Shown: positions 44,466 to 56,887 of the stretch, in pieces
Layout: every line of letters starts with the position of its first letter
How positions within the stretch are numbered: the stretch's first letter is position 1
NCBI RefSeq assembly: GCF_024679095.1
Contig: NC_066553.1
Location: 1,682,994-1,746,993, forward strand
Reading direction: 5' to 3'
From: Eriocheir sinensis
Taxonomy: Eukaryota > Arthropoda > Malacostraca > Decapoda > Varunidae
Length of the DNA: 64,000 nt
The notes under the pieces: generated by a model
Database searches by the model: none
What the model saw: the letters and a program-made list of their open reading frames with translations, nothing else
What the model was told of the DNA's origin: nothing
Made by a program: the position numbers and the translations under genes

Positions 44466-44861
44466 CTATGACTGGCCATCCCTAGGAACATGCCGGAAGA
44501 GGTGCCTGTTGAGGTTTCCCTTCATGGCCGTCTGGTACGGACACAGAGGACATGAGTACGGCTTCTCGCCCGTGTGGGTGCGGATGTGTCTCTTCAGGTT
44601 GCTGGTGTCGCCGGTCTCATAGGAGCAGTGTGGACAAGTCTGCTGCTTCTTTCCTACGTGAGTGTGGATGTGTCTTTTGAGGTCCTTTGAATTGTCTGCC
44701 TCATATGGGCAAGAGGGACACGAGAGGGTGATAATACCACCCCAGCTTTGAGGGTGACACTGGCTCCAGTACTTGGCATCTTGGTACTCAGCTGCCTCAT
44801 TGGTGCCGTAGTCAGCAGCAGCACCGCCACCACCCGACACCTGCTCGTTGTTCTGCGACAC
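44466..44861 (-). CDS. zinc-finger terminal exon C (three C2H2 fingers)
   Basis: Acceptor ccctcacag before 44861; 131 residues to the stop at 44466. A Gly/Ala-rich and acidic lead of about 45 residues precedes fingers at about 48-68, 76-96 and 104-124. The first inter-finger linker is THVGKKQQTC rather than TGEKP, the second is canonical. This lead is the longest in the array and unlike the others. Confidence 0.86.
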   Translation of the reverse strand: MSQNNEQVSGGGGAAADYGTNEAAEYQDAKYWSQCHPQSWGGIITLSCPSCPYEADNSKDLKRHIHTHVGKKQQTCPHCSYETGDTSNLKRHIRTHTGEKPYSCPLCPYQTAMKGNLNRHLFRHVPRDGQS

Positions 44862-46986
44862 CTGTGAGGGATTGCCGGCAGGTCAGCATCTATATCAACC
44901 AAGGAAGGTCACACAGGCAACGTTAGGAAAGGACAGAGAATGACACCATCAGAAGCAACAGATGTAACTTTATTTCCAAGGCGGTGATGGACATCAGAGC
45001 TCGGCCTCACCCTCAGGGAGTGTTCATTACTTCCTTAGCAGTAACACGCCCTGCCACTGAGGCACCACAACACCAGAAGGACCACTGAGAAGACCGTCAG
45101 GCATTGGTGGGAGAGATTTATAATGATGCACATTTTATTCTGTTCTCAGATTTTTATTCTAAGTATCTGCCTGATAAAAGCTGCCCAATAATAACTCTCC
45201 CATGATTTTCTTTTATTATTTAGCTTATTTTTCAATCCTCATCATATTCTTATTCAATTATTATATTTATCTATCAAAAGAAAGTTCCAGAAACATCTTC
45301 CCTCCACGATAAATCTTAATACAAAATTTCAGCCTGCCAACGTTTTGCTGTTACTGTAGCAATGTAAACCTTACAAGGCTGAGAGAAAGGAACGTGACAG
45401 AAGCACAGTAAAGTCCGTCAATCTGGATTCCACACGTCCAGAAATCCTGAAGGTAAAAAAATTGAAAGTAGGAAATAATAATCACACTGAAAAGTCTGAA
45501 TTATGGAGTGCAGAAAAATAAATAATGATTGAAAATTTAAAAGGCATGAATTGATAAATTAAAAAATACATATAAACTGTATGTTGACTATTTTCAAATA
45601 CACAAGTGTGTCAATATTTTATTGTTTTGTGTAGTAGTCGGTAGGGCTGGGCAAGTGTGGTTCATTTCAGTAACGGTAACACTGAAACTTGACGATGGAG
45701 GAACTGTGAGAAGCAATGTTTTAGGGTGCTGGTCCTGGCACTGATGGGAAGGCAGAGTGAAGACTGGCATGAAATGCCAACACATGAGCACTCTGAGAAT
45801 TGTATGTTATGAGTGACAACACGGCCGAGTCATGTAAAGGAGTCGCCAAATATGTGAATCTCCTAATTTGTCAGGGGGGCAGTATAATATAGGTCCACCA
45901 AACCACAGCCACGACTCGTGAAAGCCCTGAAAAGCCTTTACACCTGCAAGTTGATCCTTGTGGTGTGCAATTTATAAATCAAAGTAAAACTAAAAACGAC
46001 GTTCCCATTTTCATGAGTGTCACCTCTTTGAATCTGCGACTAGCTGTTCTGATGATGTTAGCCCTCCCTGCCGTCCTTCCCTGCCGCCCAGCCTTGGCTG
46101 TTTCATCAAGTGCAAATTTGCTCTATACAAGGATTTTCATCACTCATTTTCTCACATTTTAGGGGTCATTACTGTACTGCATTTTAAGACCACAGTGGTA
46201 TCACCATTCTTGGCAGCAGCCAGGCATCCTGCAGTCACTGCAGCCGTGTGCAGTGTTTACCAATGTTGCCTCCACAGCACAGAGGTCCAGGATTTTGTTT
46301 AGTGCCCCCTCCACCACATCATACTTATTGATAACTTACGCTTCTATAGTTACAAAGTACAATAACAAAACTATGCACAGGCTGTGATCAGCATCACAGG
46401 CTCCTGGTGGTCATTACAAGTGCATGACAGAACTGACACTAATGTGTTTGCTGTCAGTGCCAGGACTGCCAAGGTGGTGCCGGCGCTGGCACTACTTGCC
46501 CAGATCCACCTGGCAGTATCAAAACATTGCAGTGGAGAGAATTCCATGATTCCTATTTTTCTTCACAGATATTTTGCCTTGTGCAGTTACTCAGTGTTAC
46601 TCGATATGTTACCTTGATCAGCAACAGAATTTTGTGAAATGTGCCAAGAAAAGAAAGCACGTAGCATTGTCATTATTCAATAAATTGAAAGTAGTAAAGC
46701 AACATAACTCAGTAAGTATCTACACATTTATATTTATATGGGACGTCAACCACTGTCAAAAATATTGGTAAGCTAAACAGGCACAGGTCTGCTGCTGTTC
46801 AGATTAATAGATGTTTACTGTACTCAAAATCTAGATAATCATACGAAAGGAACTTGTTTGTTTATGAAATAATTTCACAGTACAATGAATTTACAAAACG
46901 AGACTAAAAAGTAGGATCTATTTTCTCATTTGGCCGGCCACATGTACAGGTGACTGTGCAGGCTTCAGTATGGCACACAGCAAGTG
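44862..46986. other. intron between zinc-finger exons C and D
   Basis: AT-rich. A short text at 45400-45445 (acagtaaagtccgtcaat) resembles the end of a pogo/Tigger-like DNA transposon. No exon was recognised. Confidence 0.45.
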
Positions 46987-47406
46987 TCACTGGGAGGTGA
47001 AGTGCATGCGAACGTGACGCAACAAGTCCTCCTGGCTCCGCGCACGAAACAAGCAGTGAGCACACGCAAGTTCCTTGGACCCGGTGTTGTGGGTCTTGAG
47101 GTGTCGTTTGATGTGGCTGCTCACGGTGGACTGGTACGGGCAGTGCGGACACGTGTACGGCTTTTCCCCCGTGTGCTTGCGTAGGTGAATCTTGAGGCTG
47201 CTGTTCCTGTTGCAGCGGAAGAGACAGTAAGGGCAGGAGAATGGCTTTTCTCCGGTGTGAGTGCGAATGTGGTACTTTAAGTGGGAGGTCTGGTAGGTGG
47301 TGTAGGCACAGAAGGGGCAGCGCAATGTCCTGCCGCCCTGGCTGTGTGTCCTCGTCTCCCTCACTCTCTCTCCGCCAGCCAACTGAGCCCCAGCCAACAG
47401 CTTCAC
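46987..47406 (-). CDS. zinc-finger terminal exon D (four C2H2 fingers)
   Basis: Acceptor cttctacag before 47406; the exon starts GTG AAG (V-K), is 139 residues long and stops at 46987. Fingers lie at about 30-50, 58-78, 86-106 and 115-135. Fingers 1-3 are joined by TGEKP linkers. Finger 4 follows the looser linker HNTGSKELAC, as seen when the last finger is not part of the tight DNA-binding array. Confidence 0.87.
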   Translation of the reverse strand: MKLLAGAQLAGGERVRETRTHSQGGRTLRCPFCAYTTYQTSHLKYHIRTHTGEKPFSCPYCLFRCNRNSSLKIHLRKHTGEKPYTCPHCPYQSTVSSHIKRHLKTHNTGSKELACAHCLFRARSQEDLLRHVRMHFTSQ

Positions 47407-48892
<1,486 letters not shown>

Positions 48893-49105
48893 TCATATCA
48901 TCTGAATGAGGTCGGTGAGCGCAGTAATGGCAGCGTATGGCTTCTCGCCCGTGTGGGCCGAGATGTGCCTTTTGTAATTCGTGATACAATGGGTGGTGAA
49001 GGGGCAGTAGGAACACTTGTGAAGCTTGCGGGGGGTGAGGTGGCTCTTCATGAGTCCCAGGGCCGCTCCACTGCCTCCCCTCGGACCAGTGTGGCCCAGC
49101 AACAT
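48893..49105 (-). pseudogene. zinc-finger terminal exon E, one finger then a frame break
   Basis: Acceptor ccctacag before 49105; starts ATG TTG. One complete finger (C31, C34, H47, H51) and the linker AHTGEKPY are followed by AAITALTDLIQMI and a stop. In the +1 frame the same bases give CHYCAHR, the start of a second finger, but that frame does not continue as a finger. The exon is therefore either a decayed cassette with an indel just after the linker, or a genuine one-finger end. Neighbouring cassettes have three or four fingers. Confidence 0.7.
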
Positions 49106-50000
49106 CTGTAGGGTATGGCTCTCTTACTCAAACTGACACACCTTTTAGTTTAGGTTAGCTCTTAACACTACCTCCACATCACCACAATGAATACATGAAG
49201 AAATTTTTTTCTCTAGTAAGAACTGTAGCAATTTAATTTAATTCCTAGTTTAGTATGCTACACCTCTGGGCTGTTTGATGCACCTTTGGTTAGTGTTTAA
49301 AATTACTGATCAAATTTGTATCATCAGGGTGTTATCAGATGAGTGATATCATCTATGAGTCAGGTTCCTCCGACTAGCCATTTACTGATCTTAGGAAATG
49401 TTACCTCATACCTCCGAGCCATCTCCTCTACTATATTTTTTTGCAGAAAATCATTTTGGGGGCTCAGTATAGACTACCATATTCACAAGCAAATATTTGA
49501 GTGAGCCCACAATGATTTGTGTAGAACCAACCACAGAATTTTCCACAGAATCATGTCATGACTAGTAATAAAATTGCACGATTTGCCAAGGTATCTGCAG
49601 AGAAATTTTTAATAAATAATTGGATTACCATCATAGTTTATTCCAAATAGTGTACACTTTTATATGGAAAGCAAACACTACAGACTTTTATCTTAGCCTA
49701 AAAGAATGGTCAAAGCAGCCCCACCACATTGTGTTACATGTCCCTTGTAGAGAACATCACATGATCCCTCACATCACAAGCCAAGCAATGTCGTCTGCTC
49801 TTTGAATTTTCCTTATGTTTTCACTAATAAAAATATTTTCCCAAACGATCCCATTTAATTTATTTTCCTCACCTCAAGAACCACCAACATCCATTTGTAT
49901 TCACTAAAATCAGCATTTCAGTACAACAACTTGCCACTCTTATCTTGCACACACGTCCTGGTGAGCGTGAGCCTGAACGCTGTCATAATGCTCAAAGTTT
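49106..50000. other. intron between zinc-finger exons E and F
   Basis: AT-rich sequence without recognisable features. Confidence 0.5.
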
Positions 50001-50339
50001 TTATTCTGTACTTGGCGGGAGCTCATCAAGGCTGCCATGCTGACTCCACTTATGGCTTTCTATCATGCTTCTTCGAGAGGTTCTGAAGGAGCACTTGTCA
50101 CACGCAAACTGCTTCTCTCCGACGTGGGTGTTCATGTGGCGCTTGAGGTGGTTGTTAGAGGTGGAGCGGTAGGAACAGTGGGGGCACGGGAATGGCTTCT
50201 CGCCGGTGTGAGTGTACACGTGTCTCTTAAAGTTAGTGATAAAATGGCTGGAGTAGGGGCAGTACGGACACTGATGGACCTTCCTGCTGCCTTGATACTT
50301 GGTTAGTCCTGCGCCTCCTTCCCCGACGCCCTTCACCAT
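50001..50339 (-). CDS. zinc-finger terminal exon F (three C2H2 fingers)
   Basis: Acceptor acccaacag before 50339; starts ATG GTG; 112 residues. Fingers at about 24-44, 52-72 and 80-101; the third has H-x4-H spacing. The first finger (FITNFKRHVYTHTGEKPF) is closest to that of exon E, suggesting a shared origin. The stop overlaps an AATAAA signal (50005-50000, minus strand), consistent with a terminal exon. Confidence 0.87.
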   Translation of the reverse strand: MVKGVGEGGAGLTKYQGSRKVHQCPYCPYSSHFITNFKRHVYTHTGEKPFPCPHCSYRSTSNNHLKRHMNTHVGEKQFACDKCSFRTSRRSMIESHKWSQHGSLDELPPSTE

Positions 50340-50978
50340 CTGTTGGGTATGTTCAGCTTACACACAGGTTGTTAAGGTTCCCTAAATACACTAACCAAAG
50401 AATGTAAAACCCAACCAAAGTGTAAATGAAGGCTGACTTGTCCTTCTGTACTTTTGTGAAGTGCCTGTTTGTCAAGATATAAAATGCAAACAATGTGTCG
50501 CGGATCATACTTGGCCCCAATGAAATATCTGTTGTTTCTTACTTCTAGATGAAAATATATCATAACATATAAGCTGCACATTGTGCTGAAAAGTGTAGTA
50601 ACGATGCTTATGTGTATGAATATTTCAAGCAGTCGCAGAGATTAATCTCCTGCACAAATGAAAAGGATACAAAAACTTGATAAAATGAAAGCTTTTCTAC
50701 ACACAGGTTATGTACTCCTTTGTCTATATTTCCCTCCCAATTTCATCCCAAATGATGAGGTTCAGTACAGACTCAAGTTTGAAAACTAAATATGGTTGAA
50801 ATTACCCGGAAATATAGAAACAAATTGAGTAAAAGCACTTTTATTACTATGATTACATTATGCAGATAGTACATTGTTTTGAAAACTCTTAGGACAAAAA
50901 GTTGAAGTACAGTTGTGAAGTGACATACATGTTACATGTCCTTCCCAGAGACTTTGATGCAAATCTTGTGGAAATCCC
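50340..50978. other. intron between zinc-finger exons F and G
   Basis: AT-rich. An AATAAA on the minus strand near 50847-50842 could serve exon G. Confidence 0.45.
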
Positions 50979-51308
50979 TCACCAGAGCTTCATGCCATGA
51001 GCGCCACAGATGTGCATTTTCATCTCCTCTCGGGAGCCTACGAAGGAACAGGTGGGACACCTTGTGCCCCGCGTGTGGGTCTGCATGTGCCTCTCCAGCC
51101 TCTGCTTGGTGATGGCACTATAAGGGCAGTGCTGGCAAGAGAATGGTTTTTCTCCAGTGTGTCTCCTCATGTGATTCCTCAAGTTAGTGGTAAAGTAAGT
51201 TGTGTAGTCACAATAAGTGCATTTGTGACTCTTGAGGGCAGTGCCAGCCCTTCCTGTTGCCATGCCTCCCATCCTGTGCCTGCTCTGCTCGGCACTGTCC
51301 ACCAAGAC
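50979..51308 (-). CDS. zinc-finger terminal exon G (three C2H2 fingers)
   Basis: Acceptor cctcaacag before 51308; 109 residues, starting V-L-V-D. Fingers at about 30-50 and 58-78 are canonical with the linker RHTGEKPF. The third (CPTCSFVGSREEMKMHICGAH) follows the irregular linker TRGTR. The second finger shares the CPYSAITKQ text with exon I. Confidence 0.86.
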   Translation of the reverse strand, partial: VLVDSAEQSRHRMGGMATGRAGTALKSHKCTYCDYTTYFTTNLRNHMRRHTGEKPFSCQHCPYSAITKQRLERHMQTHTRGTRCPTCSFVGSREEMKMHICGAHGMKLW

Positions 51309-51773
51309 CTGTTGAGGATGGCCAACTTATTCATTTGCTGCACACTTGTCTATCAACAAAGGCACAACCAATGCCAACATAAAGCACACAGTTGTGGGGT
51401 TGTACATTACTCTCTCTGTTACCTCTTAAATCAGTACACGGGGTCAGCCTGCCATTCTGTAGTTCATAAAGCAGGTGCAGGAACTTAGTGGCTTTAAGCC
51501 CTAACCTTCTCCTCTATGACGCAGCTCTTTTCTGCACACTCTAGGGACTACAGTCACTCTATGTAACTATATGACTGATATCTGGCACAAGTCACCTTTC
51601 TCTACGATACACAATATTAGAAAACAGTCCAACAATCATATTAAAGGTATTGCTATTCAGTATTGTCAATAGTACCATGATGAATTATAATGCATGTTAC
51701 TGGTGCACTTATAGCAACATTATAAATCTTTTGACTAAGAAAAATTACCATCCATAAAAACACTTAAACTGGT

Positions 51774-52773
51774 AACAGCAATGGGCCAAATTTGTGGCTT
51801 TACCCTGTACCAGCATTGGGCCAAATTTGTGGCTTTACCATGTACCAGCGTTGGGCCAAATTTGTGGCTTTACCATGTACCAGCGTTGGGCCAAATTTGT
51901 AGCTTTACCCTGTACCAGCATCGGGCCAAATTTTTCCCTTGACCTAACCCCCCCAAAATAGAGGATGCATAAACTGATCACAAATGCGTCTATATATTAA
52001 CCCTCTCGCGCACCGTAAGTTTCCAATAAGTTTCTGTTCTGCTCATCATACATTTCTCAGGCCCGACCGGCCTTTTTTTGCCACCGCGATACTCTACATT
52101 CCCGGACGTATTTTACCCTCACAGATATATCGTACCCCAATAAATTTGGTATCAATGGCTTCATAAAGACTTGTACTAGAACATGCACAAATAAAAATAG
52201 AGTAAAATATTTATATAAACAATACAAACTTGTTTAAAGTCTCCCTATAGAGTATTGTAGACAATAAATCCGAAGTACCAACTCTCCCCCACTCGCTAGC
52301 TTGAAATTTTGTGGGCCAACTTTTTTAGCTGAATATGTTTCGAAGCGGAATTTAGTGAGGATTCTTGTGGTATCCTCAAATTTCTCATACACATATTAGT
52401 TCCCAAGTTACACCGAGACAACTGTATTTTTTTCCTCTCCCGTCAGAGTAGGCTAACAAATAAAAATCGCTCAAAGCTCCTCATCTACGCTCCTTAGAAA
52501 GGTTGCCATGTTACCATTAAGAAACTTGTCCCAACAAATGACGCTCCCAAATTTGACGCACTTTCACTGAAAACTTAATTTTTAATCAATTTTTTCATCT
52601 TTTATGGCGCGTTTCGCGTCATCGTGCGCCAGGACCTTTTACCCTTTGATGACGCGAAACGTGTCATCATGCGCGAGAGGGTTAAATAATGATTTGCGTA
52701 AATGATGATTTATTCTCATTAATTCGCTTAGAGGGGCCCATAAGAAACATGATCCCTGCAGCTACCGGGTTAG
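51774..52773 (+). mobile_element. TTAA-CCC MITE, copy h, with amplified internal unit and a nested element
   Basis: Left end ttaaactggtaacagc, right end gcagctaccgggttag. The internal 35-bp unit (gggccaaatttgtggcttta...) is present five times in tandem (51784-51945), against one or two in other copies. The element is split by another TTAA element at 51997-52685. Its right half resumes at 52686 with 'ataatgatttgcgt', matching the consensus. Confidence 0.85.
51997..52685. mobile_element. second TTAA-CCC element nested inside MITE copy h
   Basis: Ends ttaaccctctcgcgca and tgcgcgagagggttaa are perfect 16-bp inverted repeats, with TTAA duplicated on both sides. Subterminal inverted text (cgtttcgcgtc and gacgcgaaacg) lies near 52610-52660. 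About 690 bp; no transposase seen. Its inverted repeat shares only the TTAACCC start with the host MITE, so it is a different family of the same superfamily type. Confidence 0.88.
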
Positions 52774-53934
52774 TAATATAAATATGATGGACAGTAACAT
52801 GTATGTATATATATACTGGGTAGTAACTTCATTCATTCATTATACATTACACCTTTTTGGTCCTATCATCATGTACTGGTGATACTCTTCAATACTGAAC
52901 ACTCATGTTAACATAGTGACTATAAAGCAGCATAAATACACAATGCTAAAGAATTAAACATGCAAGCATACAATAATTGAATCTCACCAGAAAGTGTTTT
53001 CTTTTGTTCATTAAAAAGTTGCATTATAATAAAAATAAGCGACTAAAAATACCCATTGTTACCATCATTAAAACCCAATCTCCCAGTGAGTAAGCTGGGG
53101 ATTCAGATCTCGGGAATGGATAGGTGCACATCAGAGACCTTGAAGATCACTGTGAGACTACCCGCACCACACTTCTCTTACACGGTCGGCCTCCACATGC
53201 AGATGCAAGTTTTCCTAAACCCTGCCCATGGAGAGACTCAAGGTCCTTGGACACTGTCTAGGAATTTTCAGCTCCCATTTTCACCGGTCATACCAGAAGT
53301 GCATGAGGAATTATCATCATCAATTAAGCCATATTCAACAAAGGCAGGGTGGTCAAGTCAAAAAGGTCTTGTGATGATTCTGGCAAGGCCAAAACCAGAG
53401 GGGAGGGTGGCCAGTCCCTGCCCCCAATCTCCAGCTCAAGCCTCTCAAGTCTTGATAAAACCAATTTCTGTTCCAGATTACTGCTCTTGATATGGATGTG
53501 AAAAATCAATTTGACAGTTTGCACCTAAAAAATTGGAGATACGCGGCGGGATACTTAAAACATGTTACGGTGCCTGACCTCCATGCTGCACCTTAGCCAC
53601 CAGCCTGGCACTCCTGAAGGCCATACACAGGGGGTGGGAGTTGTCATGTCAATGCAAGCTAGAGCACTGCAAGTTAAGGCAAGTGCTGCCCTCCTTGCTT
53701 GTACTAAAGGGTCACTACAGCCTTGGAACAGTTACCACAACCTAACAACTTGTGCTTTACTCAGTTACAGTGTTGAGGAGTGTCCATGAACCAAACCTAA
53801 GTGAGGAAGACCTTGATGTTAATGAATGAGGTGACAAAAATGAAAGGTGCTATAGGCAGAGAAAAAAATGTAATGGAAACAAGTATCAGACCATTAGTGA
53901 GACAAGAAGGATGGGACACAAAGATAAAGGTGCA

Positions 53935-54140
53935 ATGGTCAGCACGCCCAGCAATGAGTCTGGGGGCACAGGTCTGATCCCAGGCAAGGACAGTCCAGCT
54001 CACCCAGCTGTTCATCCTCCCTCTCAGGCTGGTTGATCAATGGGTACCAGGGGAAGCCTTGAGCAGGTACACTGTGGTACTTTGAATGTCTCACTTGCCC
54101 GATGTTATAGTAGGTACTTACCCACCATAGGGCCAAGGGT
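53935..54140 (+). mobile_element. possible tRNA-derived SINE
   Basis: The text ggtcagcacgcccagcaatg resembles a tRNA-type head and ggtctgatccc a box B, followed by 'ggctggttgatcaatggg', similar to the tail at 28255-28280. Confidence 0.4.
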
Positions 54141-54793
54141 TAATAAGAAGATGAGCACCAAGGCCGCACTTAACTTAGCATAATTATGAATAACAACATG
54201 GCCAGTGAAAAAAAGCTCACTCATGGCTATCAATATCAACAGGACGACCAGACCCATGCTACATATATACTAAAGCGTCTCACCCAATCACTGTTTGGTA
54301 ATGCAAGAACTATGCTCAACAGCCTTGTAATGAGTGATTGATCTGAAGGAGAGAGAAAGAAAAATAAACTGCAAAGATAAGAGAAACCATGAACTCGATG
54401 TCCTATAATCCAAATATTAGTTTTTACCTCCTAAAAATGAGTTCAAAACAACTTTTACAGTGTGTTCAACCACCACCATTATTAGTAACAACAAACATGG
54501 TCATCTCATGGAAGTGCTCCAGCGTCTTTGCTTAAAACTACAGGTAAGAATAATGACTGTGTAACTAGAAATATTCCTTCTCCTATTAGCCCCTGATGGA
54601 TTAATAATTAAAGCACTTATCTAAACAAAATACGACTAATTGTTCGTTCACTAACTGCAGTTCCTCTTAAGTAAAATCACCATTACTATTCAGATGTATC
54701 ATTTCTAAAATAAGGACCACCACAATCTTTAAAATGCTGAGGGTATTGCAAGTTGTTTCTATACATTTGCTCACAGAGTATTTGAGTCACAAC

Positions 54794-55138
54794 CTATGCA
54801 TTAAAATTTGCAAAATGGTGTGTTATCATATGATTCTTTAACGTTCCTTTCTGGACCGTTCGGTACGGACAGTGGGTGCAGGCGAACGGCCTCTCTCCTG
54901 TGTGAGTGCACATGTGCTTGGTGAGGTGGTCTTTTGTGGTTGATCGGTACGGGCACTCGGGGCAAGCAAAGGGCTTCTCTTTGGTGTGAGTGCGCATGTG
55001 GTTCCTGAGATTGGTAGTGACACTGGTGGAGTAGGGACAGTAGGGACACAAGTGCTTCTTGGAAGCGGAGGTTTGGCCCACCAGCACTCGAGGTCTGCCC
55101 TTCCTTCCCTTCTCCAGCTTCTCACTCTCCACCCCTTC
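54794..55138 (-). CDS. zinc-finger terminal exon H (three C2H2 fingers)
   Basis: Acceptor cctctgcag before 55138; 114 residues. A basic lead with KGRKGRPR (about 10-17) looks AT-hook-like. Fingers lie at about 31-51, 59-79 and 87-107. The first finger and linker (STSVTTNLRNHMRTHTKEKP) are almost identical to exon I, including the unusual TKEKP linker, which marks the two as recent duplicates. Confidence 0.88.
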   Translation of the reverse strand, partial: EGVESEKLEKGRKGRPRVLVGQTSASKKHLCPYCPYSTSVTTNLRNHMRTHTKEKPFACPECPYRSTTKDHLTKHMCTHTGERPFACTHCPYRTVQKGTLKNHMITHHFANFNA

Positions 55139-55783
55139 CTGCAGAGGATGTCATCATCACTAGCCAGACCAACACAGAAACATTGAAATACTGAGTCATT
55201 AGCATCTCATCACATGCACACCTCAGCTGGATTATTTCATATGAGGAGAATGCCATGCGATGACAATATATAAAAAATATATAAGGAAAAAAAAAAAGTT
55301 TCACATTTTAGTCCTTTTAGAGCATTTCAAACGCTGAGAACTGAACAAGCGTATGTTTATTGACTGCTGAAATTTTACTTGCCAAGGCAATGCAATATTT
55401 GATTCTACTTCCTTTTAGCATTAGCTTTTTCAAGATGAAGAAATCAACGTCAAACATTTTTTTTCGTAGACAAAGCAATGTACTCCCACCCAGACAAAGG
55501 GAGCCCAGCGCTGCCGTGCTTTGCTTCCTTAGATTATTGTGGCTCCTCACCCCCTCAAGAAATGCACACTGGCCTATTAGAATATGTATCTGTTATACTT
55601 CAAGAAACTTTAAATGAGACAAAGCAAAGCTGTTACATCATTATCACCACCATCATATTACCACTTCCCACACCATGAAGAGGAAAAGGAAAAAAGTCCC
55701 AGCCAGAGTTGAGATCATTCTTTGAAATGGAAGACACCATCAATCACAACACAATGAAATTGCTTCACACTGCACACTTAAGT

Positions 55784-55825
<42 letters not shown>

Positions 55826-56290
55826 CTTTCCTGGCGAGTGGAGTTAGTAGTAACCTGATATTGCACCAAAATAGTTAAGGTAACTGTAGGTTTTCAAGGA
55901 ATAGTAGACGCACTCGTTAGGGAGATAAAACAAAGCTCTTTTCTTGGTGTAATTTACATATCAAAGAACAATAAATATAATACATAAAATGATTTGTGTC
56001 AAAAGATAACCAACAGTACATTAAGGTTATATAGGAACATACAAAAGTAAAGAAACACACCTTTGGGGGACGCCAGTATATACCTTCATGGTACCGTTAC
56101 ACAATACAGTTAATACATCGTAACCGAAACACTCAACACTAACTATGTGGTGAACAAACCTGCATATTGGAACAATGAAGAGATATATGTAATATAAACA
56201 CCAGATTAGTGGTTCCCAATCTCTTGAAGGTTTCACGCCACACTTACCAATGTAAATATAGTGGAGGGCACAAGAAAAAAGAAAAATTCT

Positions 56291-56323
<33 letters not shown>

Positions 56324-56356
56324 GTAGCTCTTTTCCCGTATGTCACAACTAGGTAA

Positions 56357-56398
<42 letters not shown>

Positions 56399-56418
56399 TT
56401 TTTATGTATGTCAGGTAA

Positions 56419-56458
<40 letters not shown>

Positions 56459-56880
56459 TCTTTATTTGTGTGAATTTATGCCAGGATTTCCTACCATGAT
56501 TTCCTGAGTGGCTATTTTCCCTCTACCTTATTGTATAAATCACCCATAATCATATTAGTGAGCTGCCCTCTGCTCATATCACTGAACATCTTATTAAAAT
56601 GCCCATCCTCTCATAAAGTTTGTCTTCTCTAAACGCTGCTCTTTTCACTCCTTGAAGCCACAGTGCTTTCAAAGATCACTCACAAGGCTGAATCACACTT
56701 TCTCTTCCTCTTCAAGGTACAGCTTCATCTGATCCTCCTTGAACACTTTTAATTTTCCTTTTTTTCAGAGATGGTTCACATGAGTCGTATGTTCTGGTAG
56801 GGAGCTTAACTCAATTTCATATTCCATAAAACAACTTGATTTACAGTTGTTGATGACAGTAAGTGTATACACAGTACTAT
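55139..56880. other. intron between zinc-finger exons H and I, first part
   Basis: Contains CA arrays at 55787-55822, 56291-56321, 56356-56387 and 56420-56456. Between the second and third lies another copy of the retrotransposon tail text cttttcccgtatgtcacaac and 'taggtaaatac' (about 56327-56360). No exon recognised. Confidence 0.6.
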
Positions 56881-56887
56881 ATAGGCC

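Larger units (their letters stand above)
51309..54793. other. intron between zinc-finger exons G and H
   Basis: Contains the nested TTAA elements (51774-52773) and a possible SINE (53935-54140). The plus-strand open reading 53056-53490 shows no domain that I can name and no clear exon boundaries. Confidence 0.5.

Noticed and set aside
53056..53490. 144-codon plus-strand open reading
   Set aside because: No recognisable motif, opposite strand to the zinc-finger array, and no convincing acceptor, donor or start context; could be a decayed repeat.
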